Source of the DNA: Agrocybe praecox
Taxonomy: Eukaryota; Basidiomycota; Agaricomycetes; Agaricales; Agrocybaceae
Length of the DNA: 64,000 nucleotides
Assembly (NCBI GenBank): GCA_964017145.1
Contig: OZ024851.1
Span: 2,666,001-2,730,000, forward strand
Direction of reading: 5' to 3'
In this document: piece after piece, positions 12,272 through 24,186 of the stretch
How positions within the stretch are numbered: position 1 is the first letter of the stretch
How the letters are laid out: every line of letters begins with the position of its first letter
The notes under the pieces: generated by a model
What the model was told of the DNA's origin: nothing
Seen by the model: only the letters and a program-made list of their open reading frames with translations
Database searches by the model: none
Translations under genes and position numbers: made by a program

Positions 12272-12912
12272 GTTTGATTTAGAGGATAAGTGCGAATTGG
12301 AACCTGCCAAAAGCTATGCGAGTGTGGTGGACGACCGGCGTACAGAACAAACTTTGGGAAACTTAGAGCCCTTTATATATGATTTCCGGGCCTTATCAGG
12401 AGACATCCTTTGAGCTCCTTGGAGGTTATCCGATCCGATCCGTCGGCTTCGCTTTGTGAACGTCGCTAAATCCTGAGGGACCAGCAGGGACCTTAGAAAG
12501 AGCGAGTTGGAGCAACGGACCTTGTACAACAGCGTGCAACGCGTCGCAAGTCAACGACATTTCGAAATCGATATACGCCAGAGTAAAAGAATCACCTGCT
12601 GAGTGAGTCCTGGGTATTATATTTTTCCAAATTCTTTGAAATAAACAGTGGTATTAGGTGCAAATTAGACGGTATTTCGTGGCTACCATCAGCATCGCCA
12701 GTAAGTTCATCAGCGCTTATATTATATGATCGGACGAATCGGCGATAACCGCGATAATCCGGAACTATTTTTGGACAAATACAAATACTTGAATAAAACA
12801 CAGAAATGCAGCACAGCCAAGCGATTGTACTCAGACACTCTTAAGCTGACTTGGGACCCTCCATCTATTATCGACTTTATAACTCCTGTGCTTCTCCATC
12901 TTCTTCTCCATC
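12272..12912. other. Divergent intergenic region
   Basis: About 640 bases between the divergently transcribed genes at 10859-12271 (-) and 12913-13623 (+), so it should hold both promoters. The region just upstream of each start is pyrimidine-rich on the coding strand, as is common in fungal leaders. No specific site is assigned. Confidence 0.4.
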
Positions 12913-13623
12913 ATGTCTACCTCTACCGACCAGGTCGTATCCTTCTCTTCCCGCCATACCGGTGGAATATCATTGTCTCTGAGCCGTTACAATCGACAAT
13001 GGTTTCTTACCTATCCCCGTGCCTATGGCATGATCGCTCCATTACGCATTTCCAAGAGCCTGAATGATCCCAAGGCCGCGTTCAACGAAACGGAGGAACA
13101 CGCGCGGAACCATTTCTGGTTGAATCCAAACGTCCCTAGCAGTCCTTACACTCCCGAAGAGACTAATTTCGCAGAGAAGAAATACGTCGGCTCGACGATT
13201 CACGAGCTTCTTGATGCGGAGCCACGGGTCGCTCGACTTACGGGCAAGAAGCGCAAAGAAGCTTCCCGTGCGTTTGACGATACTGGAAAGGAAATCGAGT
13301 GCCTGGAGGTCGAGGTTCTGATCCCAGATAATGGGCTACTGTATCAGTGCTACTACTGCTTGGGGTGGGAAGCAGAAGGCGAGAGTGAACGTTTCAGAAG
13401 CTGCGGAGACGACACGTACTGGTGCGCGTCGGTGAGTAATAGGGTGTTGGCTGTGCATATCAGATCTTGATTTTTTTCTTTTCTTATTACGTCGCAGTGC
13501 GAATCAAAAGGCTCAGTTGCATCCAGCGTCTCTGGAACTTTTGAGAAGCTCGCTCGGGACAAGATCTTCCCTCTCATAGATAAATATACGTATGCAAGAG
13601 ATAATCTTTACGCTTACCCATGA
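12913..13623 (+). CDS. Hypothetical protein with Cys-rich segment
   Basis: Two exons (12913-13432 and about 13499-13623), joined in phase across a 66-base intron, encode about 215 residues starting MSTSTDQVVSFSSRHTGG and ending DKYTYARDNLYAYP. The middle is charged (KKRKEASRAFDDTGKEIECL). A cluster of cysteines (YQCYYCLGW, then FRSCGDD, then WCASCES across the splice) has a CxxC...C...CxxC layout that could bind zinc and is loosely reminiscent of treble-clef or MYND fingers, but I cannot assign it to a family. The join restoring the second CxxC supports the intron. Function unknown. Confidence 0.6.
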
Positions 13624-14135
13624 TTTCTACAACTTTTGTATTTCAATCTTACTCGTCTCGCGTAATAATCTTTCTAACGAACAATCGAATACTTTGAACG
13701 AAATTCTCAAGATCTCATAATAAAATCGTTTCTGAATCTTCGCGCATTTCTCGCATACTGTTAGAGCACTGCCTTACATATAAGGTCCTCCCAAGACGAT
13801 CTTGTCTCCTACTTATCACTCTGTCCCACTCTCTGGGGCTTTTTTATTCATATACCATACGTACGTGCGTATGGTTTTCCGCTTGGGCTCTATGAATCAG
13901 CGCCATCAGCGGCGGGCGCTCAGCGGTAATTTCCGTTCCATTTATAACCTGCAGAGCAAAAGAACGCTGTATCCGGGTATAACGTACCCCTACTGCACAC
14001 ATAAGTCTACACAACGCAAAAAAAGGACAAGATGTCGATGGCACTTCATCTTCTTTGACCCCCCAGATATGTCAAAACATTTATTCTAACCCCTTATCGG
14101 ATCGTACTTGTTACTATCAGAAGGAGATATGCCAA
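13624..14135. other. Intergenic, no gene recognised
   Basis: No open frame with recognisable composition is seen here. It separates the Cys-rich gene from the decayed ADP-ribosyltransferase-like copy. Confidence 0.4.
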
Positions 14136-14563
14136 CTAAATCAACGGAGGGTCAATAATATTCCGTTGTTGACGAAGACAGGGGCTGTTGAAATTACGGT
14201 TTGACAGGCCCTGTTTCCTGAAATAGCGGAGGACTTCGGCCGGCCCCTTGTTGTATTAGGGTTGCTCAAATTAACTACGCGCAAGATAAAATGTTCATTA
14301 GCGATACGCAGATTTGGCCATTGCGACTCACTAAAAGCACAAGGTAAATTGAACTCACAAATAGAGAATCTGACGGTATCAGAGGGAACATATCTAGCGC
14401 ATCTGATAGCAAATTCTTGTTCTTGTTGGTGGTTGCGAGCATACTGATTAGGAATCCAAACTTCAGGGGTTTGCGTCCTCCAAGCGGTTGTGCTAAGAAC
14501 TTCCACCCCAGGTTCTATGAGCTCAGCTGGGTACCTGCTGATATGGTGACGAGCTCTGGACAT
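14136..14563 (-). pseudogene. Partial, decayed copy of the ADP-ribosyltransferase-like gene
   Basis: The minus strand encodes STTAAWRTQTP-type sequence, specifically TTAWRTQTPEVWIPN and YVPSDTVRFS. These match TTAWRTQTPKIWVP and YKPAETVRFS in the complete gene 2 kb away. After an intron in the same place (donor GTGAGT after the RFS codons) a second exon reads EVLRYFRKQGLSNRNFNS, matching DVLAYFQQQGWPNHDFNS. The signal peptide, the basic segment and the HGTS/LYVTD half are not found upstream in the expected position, so this is a 3' fragment. No start codon convincingly belongs to it, and expression is doubtful. It marks a local duplication followed by loss of the N-terminal half. Confidence 0.7.
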
Positions 14564-15031
14564 GTGGGTGACTACTAGGGAGTAAAGGCGTCATGAGCAA
14601 GTGAAGGTGTTCATGACGTCCACCCGGTATTTGGGGGGAACTGCCTCAACACGACAAACGAGGATTCGGCCTCCCGGATTTTAGGTTCGGGAAACAATTC
14701 GTCTTCAGAGCTGGATACGGATGTCATGTCTAAGTCGCCCATTCGCAATATAGAACTGGTTATGGATAGTAGTTCAACTTCAAAGTATGTTGTGCCTACA
14801 TATCACGGGCGCGGTCATGTGTATGTAAATATATGAACCAATTTATCACTGTCGCGTCGCGCGACGCGTAAATTATCTCCATGTGTGCCAAGTTTTCTCT
14901 GATTTCGGAAACGCTTGAGCTGGTAGTAGACAATGAAGCACTGTGTACATTAAATTAGTTACACGAAATACACTATGTTCTCCTAACAGGGAACTATCAC
15001 AGCAATATGGCCTCCTAGGCCTATAGGGTTG
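14564..15031. other. Intergenic with CG-rich palindromic site shared with the 30.5-kb region
   Basis: This is 3' flank of the membrane-protein gene. At about 14855-14875 it holds a near-palindrome built from GTCGCGCGAC. The corresponding position downstream of the paralogue (about 30498-30518) has the same word with small changes. A 45-codon open minus frame (about 14608-14745) has no recognised content. Confidence 0.5.
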
Positions 15032-17150
15032 TCAGGTCATAGAGCTATATCTCGGAGGAGGCACAGTCGTCGCCGAGTATGGTCGTGCGCTTTGTGCCCG
15101 CGAAGCGCCACGTTGACGTTGGATAGAAGGCGTTTGAGGCATCGATGAACTTCCCTGCCCGTCCTGCATACTTATTTGTTGCTGAGATGCAGAATCATAC
15201 TCCATTCTGAGTTTTCCAGGAGGTGGTAGTATCCCAGTTGCGTACTGCGTGGCCTATAAAATGTATCGTGAGCTGTACGCTACAGATAGTATAACACGTG
15301 TCTTTTACCGAAGATACAAAGGGAACCGGTATCTCCGCAAGAGCGAGTGCTGGTGGTATTGGTGTCGTTGAAACCTGGTTGGGTACCGGCCACACAATTG
15401 GGTTATCAAGGACATGTGAGACTTCCGTGCTCATTGGTGCAGGGTAAAAGCTACCGCTTCCTAGATAGCGAACATATGTAAAACAATCAATATCAGAAGA
15501 CTGCTATATCGGTCAACCCAGAGAACAAATAGAACATAGGGGTACCTTGGCTCGTCTGTGTCATTGAAGACCTTGGACTCTCAAGAAGGTCGAGATTTTT
15601 GTCGTTCCTCATCCTTTCCCCCGCTAATTCTCTTCTCTGTCTCCAATAGAGATAGAAAAATGCAATGAATCCGAACACTGCAATGCTCGTCAAAAGGGCC
15701 AACGCGGCTATCATTCCCGGAGGTGTTGTAGACTGCCTAGAGTTACATCAGGGTTATATTCTTACATTTGAGAAGAATGGGCTTTACTGAACAGTCTTAA
15801 TCACAGTGGTCGTCACGGTGGCCCTCGGTGCAGGCGCTGAAAGTGATGCAAGATTGGCGTCGAGAAAGCTAATAATATATATCAATCAGACTGTTCATCA
15901 GGAGTTCCATGTATGCACCTCACCTGCCTCCAAGAGATTCAGCCGTATACACGTTCGCATAATCAATAGCTAATACGCCATTATCGATGGGTTGAGCAGG
16001 CTGTATCTGCAGCAAGTGTGTTCCTGGACCCAGATTTGCTGCAAAGAATAGAATTTCTTGAGGTCGATAAAATGCGTTATGGGCAGAATACACAGTCGGA
16101 TCGCCGTTGTCAATTTGTACCGAGTATGTGGACGTTCCAGTGGGACCGACTGGCCCATATAGTGCGATAGCGTCACCTGAGGTTAATTATAGATGAGAAT
16201 TATCACAGAGCATAGTATCATAAAAGGTAAATCAATTCACCCTGATGCGTCAATCAGCCCCGAACATCATAAGTCAGTTGGACTGACGAGATCAAAACAC
16301 GATATACTAACTACTCACCTCGAAAGTCAATCTTGCAGTAGCGGACTCATCGGTCGTCGAGCTAGGCATTCTCCATTAGGTGCGATGCACGTGAACTTTC
16401 CATTAGTACTTACTGCCCAGAGTTCCCAGAGAACCCCCCAACTTGCTGAGGTGCTGACCACGAAGAAGCCGGCGTGTAGTTGAAAGCTGGATGATTGTCT
16501 TGTATAGTGTTTACAATCAATTGTTCGTTATCTTTCCCGACGCTTGTTTCGAAGGTGACCTGGAGAATTTCGTTTTCGTGTATCACGCAACACTTAGGAC
16601 GATGACTTACAAAGTCAATACCCAGAAACTGTCCATCCGTGTTCGTCATAGTCACATTGTGCATCATTAACTGGGTCGTACTTCCCGAGAAAAGAGCAGT
16701 TTGGAATTGATCGGAGGCCGAAAAGCCGCTTTGCGTTGTTCCAGGACTACTATCCAGTTGACCTTGATAAGTTCCGTGATTTGAGCGTTTTGAACCAAAG
16801 ACTGTGACTGAAGTGCCATAGTAAGTGAGCTTCATTGTCTCCCCTGGCTGTTGTGTAATTGTTGCCGACGATAAGGAATTCTGGTCGAGCCCGGTGTCAC
16901 TCCCAGAATCCGCCGCTTGCCAATTCGCAGAATATCGAAGCATTGGAGAGGTGTCCTCTAAGGTGACGTGAAATAATGGCATGGTGTAAAACACAGCCCA
17001 CAAGTCGTCGTAAAATTATCCTGGACCTGCAGGGTACGCTTCAAGCGTCGATGTGAAGGTGTGAGTTCGAAAAAGAGCTGATAGAATTGAATGCAATGAC
17101 TGTTTATATTAAGCTTCAGCATCTAGCATACCCACGGTTTACATGGGATT
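14825..17150 (-). repeat. Arm A of a 2.3-kb inverted segmental duplication
   Basis: This block, read on the minus strand, matches 28220-30545 on the plus strand. The match covers the whole membrane-protein gene, its upstream AATATAAACAG box, the 5' leader word CGCTTGAAGCGTACCCTGC and the 3' CG-rich palindrome. Exon-intron positions are the same in both arms. Divergence is visible as scattered substitutions and small indels, so the event is not very recent. Confidence 0.85.
15032..16982 (-). CDS. Single-pass membrane protein with paired extracellular domains (copy A)
   Basis: A multi-exon minus-strand gene of the type abundant in Agaricomycetes. From the ATG at 16982 (MPLFHVTLEDTSPML) an extracellular region contains two similar beta-rich domains. 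The first includes LTYYGTSVTVFGSKRSNHG; the second, after three introns, has the IALYGPVGP type of sequence. A Ser/Thr-Pro linker leads to one transmembrane helix (MIAALALLTSIAVFGFIAFF) followed by YLYWRQRR, a basic stop-transfer. The cytoplasmic tail holds SHVLDNPIVWPVPNQVS and a Ser/Pro/Gln-rich end (VPPPRYSSMT); the stop is at 15034-15032. The pattern resembles galactose-binding or jelly-roll modules in surface proteins; ligand and role are unknown. It is intact and closely related to the gene at 28425-30358. Confidence 0.85.
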
Positions 17151-17897
17151 TTACATTGCGCGTCGATATGTCGAAGAAAAATCACAGCCATCTATTCGGT
17201 GCTTAGGTGGCGACGTTTCTAGGATGGTTAAGAATAACTTCATGTTTTGGGTTCGATGCGCTGGGGAAAACCGCCATCTTTCTCTCTTGATGGTCAGAGA
17301 ATACTCAGAGAATAAGCAGCGTAAAGAGCCTGTCCTTGGAATGTTGGCAGGTGAAGATGCAAGAGAGAGCCTACCCATAGATCTGCATTTATCATCCTGT
17401 TGGTATCAGAGTTTAGGCCTTTAGCGCAATCACGGGATCGTGCGATGGTCCATTAGATTTAAGATTAGAATCGTCGCGTACCGCATGTTTCTTTCCTTTA
17501 CCCGCGAAGACTAAGTAGCTTAATATCTGTCTGCTCATGTTGAATCTTACAGCCAACTGAGGATTTTCCGAAGCGACCTTAACCGGTTTTCTGACAGTTG
17601 GATTCCTTGCCCTTTATTGTAGTAATTGCGATATCGCATGCTCTAACCCGAAAGCAACGTAAAGCATGATTTTATTGCTTTTATTGAAAGATACCAAATA
17701 AACACCCCAAAAAATAATATAATATCAAAGGAAACCGTTACTTTTGTGTGTATGTACCAGACTTCAAACCACATTTTTCCATTCGAGCCCCACAATTGAT
17801 CGGAGTGACTCCAAGAAAGAAGCCAACGATAAGTTAGTAAAGAAGTGAAATGTTATTAGCCGGATGATTTGACAGGCCGATGGCGACAGAGTTATCC
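16983..17897. other. Intergenic, includes copy A promoter
   Basis: The part to about 17150 is upstream duplication sequence, with a TATA-like AATATAAACAG near 17100 on the minus strand that is conserved in copy B. The rest is 3' flank of the bestrophin-like gene. A 93-codon plus frame at 17143-17421 starts with ATG but has no recognised content. Confidence 0.45.
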
Positions 17898-20119
17898 CTA
17901 CTGTCGGGTGAGGGTATTGACGTCTTGCCAGCCCTTCACCAGCGTACGGCGCAGACTTGCGTATCCCGGAGGAGCAGAAGATTTGTCTGTATCACTTGGA
18001 AGCGAATACTCTGCTCCAGCGGCGACGAGTTCCTGTGCTGTACGACGGTCGGCCGGTGCGAAGGGTTGGTTTCTACCATAACACTTAGAATGCGGGAGAT
18101 AATGAACTGCGGTAGAGAGAATGCTTACAGAGGGGAGAAAATGAACTGATCGGGGTTCGGTGCTGTGTGAGCGGTGATGAGGTGCAATTCTCGCTGGATG
18201 GCTTGGCAGAAGTAGTCGAGATCTGAAACGTCGTTGAGACATTATACGAGGCGTATATGAAAGCGACAGAACATACCAAGATCGTTCAAGTCGTAATTGA
18301 ACGGGTTTTCGCTAAGTTGGATGTGAGCGAGGCTCACGAATAAGAAATATGTTTAAGAACTTACATTTCTTGGCCAATTTCAAGGAAACCAAGCAGGAGG
18401 AACGCAGCAAATGCCGTACCGGGAATGGTAACCCAATGGAAAGCTTGTTCGATTTGGAACTAGTAAAGGTATGATTTAGGACATAGAAATTAAGAGATGA
18501 TGACCGAGACTCACGGGGAGGAAAAACAGGTAGAGCCTGCCAATATGGCAGGGTCAGTAACACATTAACCTTTTTTGGGTACAAAGTACATACCAAAGGG
18601 ACATGCGAAGATGAGCCTGGTATGCAAAGGGCAAAGGAGTGTTGCAGATACGTTCTAGATTAGAAACAGTATCTTGAAGGGTGGTCAAATTTCCCGTAAT
18701 ACCAGTGGCGATAGCAGGTTGGAGAAGTCCGTGGCGCATGCACCCTGCGTGAAGAACGGGTTAATTGCTGAACCTTTTATTTTTTTATACATCAATTATA
18801 ACTCACATGCGGAATAGCTGAGAAACAAGATTCAGCATCAGAGCTCGTAGATTATGGGACGTTTTCACTCACTTTGAAAGTACCAATAGAATCTCGAGAG
18901 GAATGTGACTCTCCACGTACTCGTTGTACCTTCTCCTCTTGCTGCGCCTTTTGGGATGAGCCGCACGGGTGATGACGTGCACTATCCATTTGAAGAATCT
19001 CAAGAGGGGAATGTAATCGTAGACAGAAGCCTCGGGCGGGTTACGGGCGGGTTTCAAAGGACGTTCGCTAGGGATTTGAGGGAGATGGAGGGGAAGGCCC
19101 TTCTCTGGATCCGAATTACGGGTAGAGCGTTGGGAAGATTCTTCTGCGTTTAGCTCGGTAGCAGGCATATCGACAGGCCTTCGGTTGGTGTCTTCATCGT
19201 CTTTCCACAGAGGAAGTTTCTCGGATTCTTCACCTTCATGACCGTTGGCGTAGCGAGGGAGGAAAGAAATAAGTGGGTAGAGATCTTCGTAGTATGGACC
19301 AGGCTCGTCACGGAGGAAGTGCTGTATTAGATCTTAATTGAGAAAACAATAAGGATAGAGGAATTTTTTATAGCCAACCTTAACAGACACAGCAAATGCC
19401 AAAACCTATGCCAATCACACCGAAATTTGAGTGTTCCATTATTTTTAAGTTCTCTAATTGTTGACGCACCAGGTTTATCATTGTCTTTTTCTCGATGACA
19501 TTCTCCAACACGGATGCATTTGCTGCTGGACCCTTTCCTGCACGATCTACCGGAATATGAATCCAGATCTTTGAAATTGTATTAGTTTCGCTGTATATTT
19601 CTCCATGGAAATATGGAGGAGGCCAAGAATAGGAACCTCATGACGATGCACGAGAAATTTCAGTCCTGCTCCCGCCAATGATTTTAACTTACCTGTTGAG
19701 ACAAATTTCGCGATCCAGTGATGATGTTCGTCCACATCTTCCTTCCATCCTGGTACCTGCATGCTATTATTAGGACACAGACTAGAAGCAATCCAGGAAC
19801 AAGATGAAAACCTACCTTTCATAGGCAGAGGACGTCCGAAAAGAGATGACCAGACCGAGAACCGTACCCAGGACGGTCAGTAGCTGATTTGATACCGTGA
19901 GGCTTTTTGAAGTTTTCTCGGTGACGAGTGTAACCACTGACGACCACGGTGTTGTCAGTCCAGGCGTCGATGAAATTTGGAGGGTTCGATGAAAGAAAAG
20001 TACTCACTTGTAGCTATTAGCGTGAAGAATAGAACCTCCGGCCAGATATCGTTGATTACTGTAGCCTGGAACTTCCTGGCGGTCCATGTGCCGCGGAAGA
20101 GAGGATTTGAGGAGACCAT
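17898..20119 (-). CDS. Bestrophin-like anion channel (UPF0187/RFP-TM family)
   Basis: The minus-strand gene starts at the ATG at 20119 (MVSSNPLFRGTWTARKFQAT). After one intron it gives LLTVLGTVLGLVISFRTSSA and YERYQEGRK..W, the hallmark of bestrophin/UPF0187 proteins. A long hydrophilic insertion follows (about 19250-19000, with EESEKLPLWKDDED and RPLKPARNPPEAS), then ESHIPLEILLVLS, TTLQDTVSNLERI and the second conserved membrane region FHWVTIPGTAFAAFLLLGFL plus EIGQEIENPFNYDLNDLDL, the typical C-terminal core motif. It stops at 17898 after VKGWQDVNTLTRQ. About eight short introns are present. Bestrophin-like proteins form pentameric chloride channels; the fungal members are little studied. 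The family call is firm, the ion specificity is inferred. Confidence 0.92.
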
Positions 20120-22046
20120 GCTCTCAGATGGCAACTAGTGCGACGTTGACCCAGCTAAAGAAGAAGAAAGGAAAACTTGGAGGAAAGGTATGGGAATATG
20201 GGAAGTGGGCGGACAGTGTGATGGACCACCCTGAGAGGAATGGGGTATATAATTTATAAAGAAGAAACAAGGGTGGAATCTTTTTTTCCAGGGGTTCGCC
20301 TGTTTTGCCGATACCATCATCATTCTATTTTCATTCTAACGGCAACGGGACCATGCATCGCGGCACACGACAACAAATGTGCAGAAATGTGCGTCCTATT
20401 ACGTATCTCCATGATTACCCAGCCACCGTCATCATTCCCTACGTCCACTGGAACCTCTGTGCGATGATGAAGCACCTTGAACATCAAACCAATTAAACTG
20501 AACTCTCACTATACTTACTACATATATATAAAGGTATACGGAGATTCGCCTCGCCCGGAGCTGACACTGGTTGTCGACGGCCTTGAGGCAACACAATTCA
20601 TTTGTTCACGTACGGATCCGTGAGCAAAAGTCAAATGGAGTATCTGGAGCACGATCGATTATTTATGGGCGTCGAAATTCTGACGAGAATACACTCGAGA
20701 TGACCGACGAGTGTCTTGGCAACGGCTCAGCTGATGTTGCATGGAGGATGAGAAGCATACACACTGCCTGACGGCGTCGAATGTTACTCAAAGAGGACGT
20801 GATGCTTTCAATTACTTACGTTTCATGTTTAGATTTGTCAATAATAGACATATTCTTTTTATGTGTGTACTCTGACACATGTACGTAGCAGGCAGTATTT
20901 TGATATCTTCCCTTGCTTGCTATACGGTTATAGCACCTCCATCATCTCAGTACACCACGTACTAGTTTAAAATGGATGAAAATTCAGAAATCAAGTCTCA
21001 GCGCTCATTTAATCATAACCTAGTACCATGTAGGTTCGTGTAGGCACTCTACAACCTCGCTCCGGCTCGAAGATGAGCCCGGAGTACGGCATCAATTTGG
21101 AGGAAGGGAAGTGATGATTGATTTCATCATATACATAAGCATAAGTTTCTCGGTTTGTATTCGAAGAAGTTCTACGAAAGAATACAAGCCCCAATCACGC
21201 TCAAAAACCGCCTAGGTGACATATACAATGCACTACGTTACACACTCCACAACTTGAGCTACCAAATGACATGGAAGTTGCGCACAAACCCATTTTGCGC
21301 AATGCGGATGCAATCATGGTGTTCATAGACATAATTACTAGTCAAACGAAAATAACAGAGGGTAAGCTTATTTGCTATATATAGATCTGCTTCAGCTGAA
21401 CGCTGCTGAAGCCGTTCGATTTTTAACAAATAAGGCAACTAATTACTTTCCTGGGTAATCAGAAAGCCCCTTTGTGTCGCCTAAAACCTTCCATAAGAAG
21501 GAAATTATTGCTCGTCCAGGACGCCACACTCAGCGACTCATCGCTAGGTACCGATTAAGTTGCGATTAAGCATTCTTTTTCATTTCGGCAGAACATGAAC
21601 AGGAACGCGAATAGAAAACTGATAGACATGTTTCTATTTTATTTTTAGAGTTGATTAGCTTTGCCTAGCCTAGGAAATGGTTCAGCCAGGGTTGTAAGAA
21701 ATGAGAAGCAGTCAAACATGCCTTATAGGGCTATTTTGACCTGCGATAATCCATAACCTACAATAATCCATAGCTTCAGACGTCTACCGAGAGCTATGGG
21801 ATAAGACAGTTTTGACCGTAACTGCAAGGAATTGCTCAGCTGATGAAGAGACGCCATAGGGTGGTAGCGGCCGAAGACCAAGAGAGTCGAGACAGAGTTC
21901 CCTGAAGCATCTCACACGTAACTCAATAAACACACCATTTTCCATCATCAAATCATGCAGGGCTACCTTTAGTAGGCTTTATTCGTCTGTGAACGGTCGA
22001 TAAACGTGCGTGTTCCTAGTTTGAGATTATTATGTTGTACATTGTC
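20120..22046. other. Long intergenic stretch, no gene recognised
   Basis: About 1.9 kb between the bestrophin-like gene start and the 3' end of the repeat protein gene. Several small open frames exist on both strands, but none has domain-like content, codon pattern or splice partners. No terminal inverted repeat was noticed. Confidence 0.45.
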
Positions 22047-22868
22047 TTATTTCTTATCTTTCTTCTCCCTGCCCACGGCGGCCCTAATAGCATCAGCGAT
22101 TTGCTTATCCTTCGCCTGCTCCAGCGCCGACTCGTTGTCTTGAGGTCCTTGCTTCAAGATATGCTCTTGGAATAAATCGATTGCTGTTACAGGACACAAT
22201 GTCGTTAAACATATCGGTGCTGCTGAAGTAAGCAAGATCAATACCTTTGTCCAATCGGTCCTCCTTCGCCTCTGCCTTCGAACCACCACCCATGGCAGAG
22301 TTGATTTTATCCATAAGTCCGGCCGGCTTAGCAGGAGTCTTCTCTTCGCTCTTCCCCGTGATAACCTCCGTTATCTGATTTACGAGACCGTGTTTCTGAG
22401 GCGCAGGAGCTGGGTGAGCAGGGGTCTGTTGCCCTGCAATCGCATCTCCGATTTTATGGAAAATGTTCTCTTCTTTTCGAGGAGTCGCTACAGGTGCAGG
22501 TGGTGGTGTTTTCTTCCCGATAACGTATCGCCTAGCTTGGAAAAGAGGTTCTCTTCCTTATGCTGGATGGGCGTCGCAACGACTGGTGGTGTTTGGGTTG
22601 GTTGTTTGCCGGATAAAGCATCCCCGAGCTTTGAGAATAGATTTTCTTCTTTACGAGTGGCTGGTGCTGGTGTTGGTATGGATGCAGAGCTTTGCGTTGA
22701 GTGGTGCTCGTTGTTCAACGCATCTCCAATCTTATTCAATAGCGAGCTCGTGGTGTTGTAACTTCCGGTCGATGCGGTTGGTAGAGGTGTTGGCACGTTG
22801 TTGGCATGATGTTTGTTGCCTTTATCACCGTCGAGGTGAAGATTCTGCAAGTTTTTGAAAAGATCCAT
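22047..22868 (-). CDS. Hydrophilic six-repeat protein with one frameshift
   Basis: From the ATG at 22868 (MDLFKNLQNLHLDGDKG) the protein is built of repeats about 30-37 residues long. Their cores are SSLLNKIGDALNN, EENLFSKLGDALSG, EENLFSKLGDTLSG, EENIFHKIGDAIAG, GLVNQITEVITG and GLMDKINSAMGG, separated by Pro/Thr/Ala linkers. A final exon after one intron encodes DLFQEHILKQGPQDNESALE and QAKDKQIADAIRA, a C-terminal motif I associate with small fungal stress-related proteins. The frame is broken inside repeat three: comparison with repeat two places a one-base loss near 22515, after which coding continues in the next frame to the stop at 22047. As written the first frame would end at 22488 after 126 residues. 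Either the gene is newly inactivated or the sequence has a base error. Function unknown. Confidence 0.65.
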
Positions 22869-24186
22869 GGTAAGTTACGTTTAGAAGGAGAATGGACGTG
22901 TTATAAACTAACCTAATCGCTTTAACGGATTAGTCCATTCGCTTGGCGTTCGAGAATAAATAATATGGCCTTATCGATGAAATCAAATGATGGTCGTGGT
23001 AGTCCAAGCTCAAGCTCGAGGCTCGTCCGTTCGGAATTCAAATCGATTGACCTTGCGCTTACACCATGTTCATCCGTAGATAGCCAACAACAGCCCATGA
23101 TAGGGCGTGTGCACGATGCACTCTAGCATCTGTAACCCTGAATATTTACCCGCAGAATGTGAACTTCTGCTCAGAGTCTCATCTGACCTTCGCCACTTGG
23201 GCTTGCATCTACTTCCCGACGCTATGGTTTCCAGACTATGATCTCGACGGTATGCCTTCTATTTCGTTTGTCAACAAGTGATTTTTTATTTAACAGGTGG
23301 AGAAAGGGGCCATAGGATTATGATCATCCATTTTTGGTTTTTTCTACATCGTGTGGTCGGCATAAGTTGCTCTGGTGAGTTTATTTTTTTCTTCAAGTAA
23401 ATTTCGAGTTCATTATATGTATAATTTGCGTCGTGGTAGGGCAACGCGCATTAGCCTCGGACTCTCTATGACGCGGATGATGCCTCAGAGATCAGGTTAT
23501 CCTCACAATAGCTCGCAGAATACTATAGCACAGACAGATGGTGCGACGAATCCATCTGGAGAAACGAATCAATCCGCCCTTGACGATTCTAGTTCTGCTT
23601 CTAATACCTCTGGAACCGACCGTCCACTGCATCCATACTGATTCATCCCTGATTTTTTCGCAAGATATCACGACATCTACGTGCTTCTGGGAACGCGGAT
23701 GCCCATCTAAAAGTGTGGTACACGCAACCATGACTCAATTTCGTGCCCGCAATTAATTTCCCCAACATCATGTAATAGTACGAGAGACCCCTTATTTTTC
23801 CGATTCATCCACCGTTATAATTTTCTCTTAGAGATTTAGAAGACACGCCTTAGTTGGTGTCTTGACTCTTGACTTGCTGTGATACTTAGGGTTATCCCTC
23901 CTTTGGCATTTTGCGTCGCATAAGCCACAAATACTTTTTGTCGTAACCGCTGGGGAATTTATTATGGTACTGTATTTATGTACATGGTCAAATTTGAATA
24001 TATGATTTAATTGTTGGGGGTCCCCCTAGTCGAGAAAAAAAATCAAAATGACCATCCGCGGAGCAGGATAAGCAGAAAGAAAGGAAGAAGGAAACCATTG
24101 AAGATATGCTTTGGTATTAAGATATTGAGGTTATGAACTAAGTGATGACCAGACCAGGGAGCAGGCTACATATTGCCACTAACTGC
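22869..24186. other. Intergenic, possible but unproven small spliced gene
   Basis: On the plus strand, three short open segments near 23150-23250, 23298-23370 and 23440-23470 could be joined by GT-AG introns into about 65 codons containing FATWACIYFPTLWFPDY. No start or family could be assigned, so it is not called. An 88-codon plus frame at 23375-23641 is Ser/Thr-rich and unconvincing. Confidence 0.35.

Noticed and set aside
17143..17424. 93-codon plus-strand frame with ATG
   Set aside because: It lies partly in the duplicated promoter region and has no recognisable content or counterpart in the other arm.
23150..23470. Possible three-exon small gene
   Set aside because: Splice joins are possible, but no start codon, domain or expected length supports it.
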